Shown: piece after piece, positions 59,444 to 64,000 of the stretch
How the letters are laid out: each line of letters opens with the position of its first letter
Position numbering within the stretch: the stretch's first letter is position 1
DNA from: Mongoliitalea daihaiensis
GTDB lineage: Bacteria > Bacteroidota > Bacteroidia > Cytophagales > Cyclobacteriaceae
DNA length: 64,000 nucleotides
Direction of reading: 5' to 3'
Assembly: GCF_021596945.1 (NCBI RefSeq)
Contig: NZ_CP063779.1
Span: 1,401,592 to 1,465,591 of the forward strand
Notes under the pieces: generated by a model
The model's input: the letters and a program-made list of their open reading frames with translations, nothing else
Databases searched by the model: none
Told to the model about the DNA's origin: nothing
Position numbers and translations under genes: made by a program

Positions 59444-61153
59444 CTATTTGAGGATATAAGCTAATCCAACTGTGGCTACCCAATTGTTTCTATCCAGGCC
59501 GGGCACAAAATAGCTGTCCGGTTGATTTTCTAAAAACCAGGTATAGTTGAGGGTGTTGACATAGCGTACATGTGTATTGACCAATAAGTTACCAAACCTC
59601 CAATCAGCTACCAATGCCGGCACTAAGTCCACATATTTAATTCTCCAATCTTTGGAAGCTTCAAAGCGGAAGTAGTAGAAGTCATTGTTGTAGACAATCC
59701 GTTCAAACTGAAAAGCTACCCGGTTGAAGTTTTTCACCCAACCCAATTCAATCCAGTTGACATTGGCAGCAGGCCCATAACCCAATCCAAGCACTTGCCC
59801 TTGGTGCGTATATCCGTGTCTTACATGGTCGTGAATATACCAAGTGTCCAAGTTTCGTATGCTTTCGCGAATAGTCTGCCCAGTTTGTGTCATTTCAGCA
59901 CTGATTTGAAGAAAGCTATCTCCTTTCTTCAATGGCATCAGATTGGTGAAGCCTAGTGTAAACCCTCTATTTCGCTCTGGAGTGACGATGAAGTCAGCCA
60001 ATCGACGGCTATTCCCATTGGTACCATACTCTCCATAAAATTCAAAATGCCCCTCTTGACTCAACCAACGAAAAAATCCTGAGCTAAACTGCTGTCTTCT
60101 ATCCCGTATAGGGTTTGGCATATTGCTCAAGCCTTTCTGACCATTGAAAAAAGGAACATGGTCCCCTAGGTTTTCCATATCCTCGGAGTATACATTGTTG
60201 GTCGCAGAGTATCCTAAAAATAATCCCGGAACCCATTTAGGTTGGTAGCTTAAAATGATCCCTGAAAGATTTCTGTTGCCATTTTCCCTTTTTGGACTAA
60301 AAACGTTGGTGTTTTGAATAAATAGGTCCGAATGGGGAGGTAAATGTCCAGATGCTCTCAACTGACCGGCCAAAATCAACTGCCCCTCAAAGCTTCCTAT
60401 CGGCGTTTCTTGAGGTTTGGTCGTATTAAGGGTCAGATGTGTGAATCCTGGAGCATTGTTACTTAAAATGATGGAGTTTTTTCTAGCAGGTCCCCACCAT
60501 ACGTTTTCTGTAGACACTCCCACGGAGAAGCCATGAGTATTGAACCGAATACTGGATTGACCAGGTAATAAACGAGCGATTGGATCTGCTCCCATACGCT
60601 CTGGCATATCAATCCTGTTCAGGTACTCATAATAATACAAAATTGTCGCTTGATGCTCAATGGGAAAACCTAAAAAGTCACGGTTTTGGGCTTGATGAAA
60701 TTCAGGTTGTAATTGCAAGCTGAATTTTCCGTACTGAAAATACATCCCTGCCGAAATCACATGCTGAAATCCTCGGTTGGGAATCATTGCCCCATTGTTT
60801 AATCCAAAAGCATACTCAGAATTAAATTGTGTTCGGGTGGTAATGGGCATGGCGACCAAAATTGCCTGATTTCCATGGTCCATAAATTTTCTATTGAAAA
60901 TGGATGTGTCAAAGTCCTGAAATGTACTATCCAAATCAACTCCTGTATAGCGATCAAAAGCTGAAACAGGAAAGAGCGGGCGAATGGCCATGGATGACTT
61001 GCCATCAATCTTTCCCAAAAGCTGTGCTCTTCTCATGTATTCTTCTAATACAGGCGTATTCAAAGGGACTGTTTGAGCTAGCAATAAGGGGAACTGTGCA
61101 AATCCAATGAACAAAATCAACACCCACAAGATTAAATGACGAAGATTTTTCAT
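59444..61153 (-). CDS. Capsule assembly Wzi-family outer-membrane protein
   Basis: 569 residues from the ATG at 61153 (a TTG 15 bases upstream is weaker). Signal, then MRRAQLLGKIDGKSSMAIRP, and a long beta-rich barrel with GWVKNFNRVAFQFERI. The Bacteroidota proteins of this type are called capsule assembly Wzi family. It probably helps hold or export surface polysaccharide. It starts 4 bases after the lipoprotein gene on the same strand. Confidence 0.82.
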   Translation of the reverse strand: MKNLRHLILWVLILFIGFAQFPLLLAQTVPLNTPVLEEYMRRAQLLGKIDGKSSMAIRPLFPVSAFDRYTGVDLDSTFQDFDTSIFNRKFMDHGNQAILVAMPITTRTQFNSEYAFGLNNGAMIPNRGFQHVISAGMYFQYGKFSLQLQPEFHQAQNRDFLGFPIEHQATILYYYEYLNRIDMPERMGADPIARLLPGQSSIRFNTHGFSVGVSTENVWWGPARKNSIILSNNAPGFTHLTLNTTKPQETPIGSFEGQLILAGQLRASGHLPPHSDLFIQNTNVFSPKRENGNRNLSGIILSYQPKWVPGLFLGYSATNNVYSEDMENLGDHVPFFNGQKGLSNMPNPIRDRRQQFSSGFFRWLSQEGHFEFYGEYGTNGNSRRLADFIVTPERNRGFTLGFTNLMPLKKGDSFLQISAEMTQTGQTIRESIRNLDTWYIHDHVRHGYTHQGQVLGLGYGPAANVNWIELGWVKNFNRVAFQFERIVYNNDFYYFRFEASKDWRIKYVDLVPALVADWRFGNLLVNTHVRYVNTLNYTWFLENQPDSYFVPGLDRNNWVATVGLAYILK

Positions 61154-61157
61154 AGCC

Positions 61158-61826
61158 TTAGATGACAACCATGGTGGTTACTTTGATTCTATTAATGGAC
61201 CAGCTTTCGTCACAAATTGGATTTGGGTTTTCAAATTGAAATAGTTCATCTCCAAATGTGATGGAAATACTATTCCCTGTATGAGGCGCCATCTGTACGA
61301 TTCTGTAACGCGTTGTATAGTTTGGAAATGCCCCAAACAAGCAAAGCCCAGGAAGATTCGTTTGTATAGCTCCGGTCTTTGGGAAATGCTGACGTAAAAA
61401 GTTATCAGGATAGGATTGCCTTACGCAAAATGTGGATTCGCAGGGGGTATTGGAAAATGTGGTCCGGAATACTTCCGTGTCATCTACTTTCATATACCAG
61501 AAATCTGGTCCATTCCACCCATCGTCAATATTACCATCCCAACTATCGTGCGCTAATACTTCGACCTCTATTTTTACTACATTGTGTCCAGGAAGGTCAT
61601 TGAGGGTTAAAATGCTTTCTTCGTTATTAAAAAAGCCCAGCAAGGTATCTCCTTGGAATATAAATAATTTGGCATTCACAATTCCTGCAAGATCCAAGGT
61701 CGAAAAATCGTTGTCATAAACGAGCTCCTGACTTTCCAATCGATCTCCATGGCAAGAGTTCAATAAAACCCCCAAGAGTATCGTAAAAAAGCTGATTTTA
61801 AAAATACTGATAATTCTAAATTTCAT
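61158..61826 (-). CDS. Lipoprotein, unknown, partner of the Wzi-like protein
   Basis: 222 residues from the ATG at 61826; upstream ATGs at 61850 and 61841 are possible. Lipobox LLNSC. The rest is beta-rich with DGNIDDGWNGPDFWYMKVDDTE and two Cys in ESTFCVRQ and CLFGAFP. No family recognised. The 4-base gap makes it an operon with the Wzi-like gene. Confidence 0.68.
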   Translation of the reverse strand: MKFRIISIFKISFFTILLGVLLNSCHGDRLESQELVYDNDFSTLDLAGIVNAKLFIFQGDTLLGFFNNEESILTLNDLPGHNVVKIEVEVLAHDSWDGNIDDGWNGPDFWYMKVDDTEVFRTTFSNTPCESTFCVRQSYPDNFLRQHFPKTGAIQTNLPGLCLFGAFPNYTTRYRIVQMAPHTGNSISITFGDELFQFENPNPICDESWSINRIKVTTMVVI

Positions 61827-62007
61827 TGGTTGGATGTTCATATCCCGCATAAATCCTTTCCGCTCGTGTCAAATGATCGAAATCACTCACAAAGAAACGA
61901 AAATTCTTTTAATTTTAGTGTAAACTAAGGAGATGCTTAATTCATGTTCGGTTGGGTATCGGTGATTTTTATCATTAATTTGCATTCATATTTCATTTTC
62001 AAGAAAC

Positions 62008-63102
62008 ATGATCCAATTAACTTTAGTAGCAGGAGCAAGGCCAAATTTTATGAAAATAGCCCCAATCGTGCATGCTATTCAAGCCAAACAGCAAGCGGGC
62101 TTTCATATATCTTTTCGACTAATTCATACTGGTCAACATTATGATAAAAAGATGTCGGGAGATTTTTTTGAGCAATTGAATATTCCTGAACCTCATGCTA
62201 ACCTTGGTGGTGGTGGAGGTACGCAAGCCGAGCAAACGGCGGCAATTATGGTAGCTTTTGAAAAAGAATTGATTGCCCATAGACCCGATTTAGTGATCGT
62301 AGTAGGTGATGTAACTTCTACTTTGTCTTGCTCTATCGCAGCCAAAAAGTTGGTAATTGACGTGGCCCATGTGGAGGGAGGGATCCGCTCCGGTGACCTT
62401 AGTATGCCAGAGGAAATTAATAGAATGGTTACTGATTCCATCACAGATCATTTTTTTACCACATCAGAAATAGCCAACAACAACCTTCGCAGGTTGGGTT
62501 TCGATGATTCATCTATTCATTTTGTGGGGAATACCATGATCGATACCTTGATCGCTAACATGCCACGATTCAAAAAGCCTGATGGTGAATTGTTTGATCA
62601 GCTTGCAGCAGGTAAATATTTCGTGATGACTATGCATAGACCTGCCAATGTGGACCAAGAAGAAAAGTTGAAGCATATGATAGATGCTATCCTGGATGGA
62701 ACGGGTGATTTACCGATTGTATTTCCAGTACATCCGCGTACGGCCAAAAACCTGGAGCAGTTGGGTATTAGTTCTCCTCGCCTACATATGACAGAACCCC
62801 TTTCGTATTTGGAGTTCAACTACTTGGTGAAAAATGCCAAAGGTGTCATTACCGATTCCGGAGGTATCACAGAGGAAGCTTCGGTCATGAATATCCCTTG
62901 CATTACGCTGCGGGATAATACAGAGAGAGCTGAAACTGTGGAGCTAGGAACCAATGAGTTGGTAGGTACAAATCCTGCAAATCTCGCTCCCTATTTGAAA
63001 AAATTGATGGCGGGTGAATGGAAAAGCTACCAAGGGATCCCGCTTTGGGATGGAAAGACCTCAGAGAGAATTGTATCAAAAATAATTGACCTATACTCAT
63101 GA
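62008..63102 (+). CDS. wecB: UDP-N-acetylglucosamine 2-epimerase (non-hydrolysing)
   Basis: 364 residues. GT-B fold. Key segments: GARPNFMKIAPIVHAI (8-23), HTGQHYDKKMSGDFFEQLNI (about 44-63), HVEGGIRSGD (near 117-127), HRPANVDQEEKL (near 203) and ITDSGGITEEA (near 278-288). It makes UDP-ManNAc for cell-surface polysaccharides. Divergent from the Wzi-like operon, and overlapped by the cupin gene (ATGA). This supports a polysaccharide locus. Confidence 0.95.
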   Translation: MIQLTLVAGARPNFMKIAPIVHAIQAKQQAGFHISFRLIHTGQHYDKKMSGDFFEQLNIPEPHANLGGGGGTQAEQTAAIMVAFEKELIAHRPDLVIVVGDVTSTLSCSIAAKKLVIDVAHVEGGIRSGDLSMPEEINRMVTDSITDHFFTTSEIANNNLRRLGFDDSSIHFVGNTMIDTLIANMPRFKKPDGELFDQLAAGKYFVMTMHRPANVDQEEKLKHMIDAILDGTGDLPIVFPVHPRTAKNLEQLGISSPRLHMTEPLSYLEFNYLVKNAKGVITDSGGITEEASVMNIPCITLRDNTERAETVELGTNELVGTNPANLAPYLKKLMAGEWKSYQGIPLWDGKTSERIVSKIIDLYS

Positions 63103-63578
63103 ATGCTAAAGTGATGCGTTTGGTGACCCAATTAGGGCTAATTCCTCATCCTGAAGGAGGCTTCTACAAGGAAGTATATCGCTCCGAAACAGAGCTTAGC
63201 ACTGCTCATGGTAAAAGGAGTTTAAGTACCAGCATCTACTTTCTCTTAACCTCAGACAACTGCTCCAAATTTCATCAAATCCAAAGTGATGAGCTTTGGT
63301 TTTGGCATGAAGGAGATCCTATTACCATTCATACTTTAGGGGATGATGGTTACCAAACACTATCCTTAGGACCTTCCAAATTCGAGGGGCATCAACCTTT
63401 TCAACTAGTCAAAGGAGGCTTGATTTTTGGGTCAACAGTGGATACTCCGGGAGGCTTTACCTTGGTTTCTTGTGTGGTTTCCCCAGGCTTTGATTTTGCA
63501 GAATTTAAGCTCTTTTCAAAAGAAGAGCTACTCAAAGCATGGCCTCTAGAAGAAAAAATCATTTCAAGACTAACGTAA
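63099..63578 (+). CDS. Cupin_5 (DUF985) family protein
   Basis: 159 residues. Opens MNAKVMRLVTQLGLIPHPEG, then FYKEVYRSE and DNCSKFHQIQSDELWFWHEGDP, the metal-binding cupin motif (His/Glu) of the DUF985 family, and VSPGFDFAEFKLF at the end. Function of the family is not well known; some members may be epimerases. It overlaps wecB by 4 bases and precedes a response regulator by 6 bases. Confidence 0.85.
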   Translation: MNAKVMRLVTQLGLIPHPEGGFYKEVYRSETELSTAHGKRSLSTSIYFLLTSDNCSKFHQIQSDELWFWHEGDPITIHTLGDDGYQTLSLGPSKFEGHQPFQLVKGGLIFGSTVDTPGGFTLVSCVVSPGFDFAEFKLFSKEELLKAWPLEEKIISRLT

Positions 63579-63584
63579 TTACCT

Positions 63585-64000
63585 ATGCCGGCACAGCTAC
63601 TTCTAATCGAAGACGACGAAAGACTTTCTTCCGTAATCAAAAAAAGTTTGGAGGAGGAAGGCTATGAGGTGTTGGCTGCATTTGATGCAGAAATGGGCTT
63701 TCGCCTGTACGAAAGTCAACCATTTGACTGCGTCATTACAGATTTAATCTTGCCAAGAGGTAGTGGATTTGATCTTTGTAAAAAAATTAGGGCAACAGGC
63801 AGTGCAGTTCCCATTATTATGCTTACCGCTTTGGGGAAGACTGATGAGAAACTGGAGGGATTTGATGCAGGTGCAGATGATTACTTAGTAAAGCCTTTTG
63901 ATTTGCGGGAATTGGTGGCACGTATTAAATCGCTTTTGAAGCGTACTACTTATGAGAGAGTAACTCAATCCACCGAATTAGTCTACTCTGAACTTGCCCT
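63585..64000 (+). CDS. OmpR-type response regulator (3' end outside window)
   Basis: Partial; the visible 138 residues run to the window end. Receiver domain: MPAQLLLIEDDERL with acidic pocket, phospho-Asp in CVITDLILPRGSG (Asp near 53), PIIMLTALG and DDYLVKPFD (Lys). The output domain is only just starting. It would be a DNA-binding regulator paired with a histidine kinase beyond the window. Close spacing to the cupin gene suggests co-transcription. Confidence 0.9.
   Translation, partial: MPAQLLLIEDDERLSSVIKKSLEEEGYEVLAAFDAEMGFRLYESQPFDCVITDLILPRGSGFDLCKKIRATGSAVPIIMLTALGKTDEKLEGFDAGADDYLVKPFDLRELVARIKSLLKRTTYERVTQSTELVYSELA

Overview
The window reads as chromosomal DNA of a Bacteroidota bacterium, most likely order Cytophagales and near Cyclobacteriaceae. 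This rests on sequence style rather than a search. Start codons lack Shine-Dalgarno sequences, several genes carry the Bacteroidota -7 promoter motif TAnnTTTG, lipoproteins and TonB-linked outer-membrane proteins are abundant, a kynurenine pathway pair and a Wzi-type capsule protein are present, and the 16S rRNA has Bacteroidota features. I found no prophage, insertion sequence, CRISPR array or tRNA gene. Most of the window is ordinary core genome with short accessory insertions.

Layout. 0-7 kb: a probable zinc-handling island (COG0523 GTPase, 4-Cys mini-protein, a truncated COG0523 C-terminal domain, lipoprotein, TonB receptor and His-rich membrane protein, plus a near-perfect 22-bp palindrome), then a lipoprotein beta-carbonic anhydrase. 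7-17 kb: amidase, a frameshifted GxxExxY gene, fumC, a beta-propeller lipoprotein, ridA, and the kynU-kmo operon. 17-19 kb: two thioredoxin-fold secreted proteins, then a gene-free stretch with three perfect DnaA boxes exactly 10 bp apart, a candidate replication origin. 19-28.7 kb: M28 peptidase, thioredoxin, YjjX, YebC, NDH-2, a signal-less BtuF-like protein, and a three-gene exported Gfo/Idh/MocA-DUF1080 operon.

28.7-35.4 kb: one rRNA operon (16S-23S-5S) with no tRNA in its short spacer, followed by three tandem ~450-bp repeats. Each starts with the 3' end of the 5S gene and its terminator. 35.4-49.6 kb: serS, GDSL hydrolase, propeller-like lipoprotein, M14 carboxypeptidase, ndk, nrnA followed by three consecutive FKBP-like lipoproteins, an ICMT-type membrane protein, a Lys1-like dehydrogenase and deoC. 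48.3-51 kb: two divergent phosphate-transporter-family genes. 51-54.7 kb: tadA and a TPP-riboswitch-controlled thiamine salvage operon thiM-thiE-thiD-tenA. 54.8-64 kb: sodB, an outer-membrane barrel protein with a serine hydrolase, capsule/polysaccharide genes (wzi-like, wecB), a cupin, and a response regulator cut by the window end.

How they work together: the clearest functional units are thiamine salvage (regulated by TPP), tryptophan/kynurenine breakdown, the suspected zinc uptake unit, and the exported sugar-oxidation operon. Genes to the right of the DnaA-box cluster, including the rRNA operon, lie mostly on the + strand, as expected if replication starts near 18.9 kb and moves rightward.
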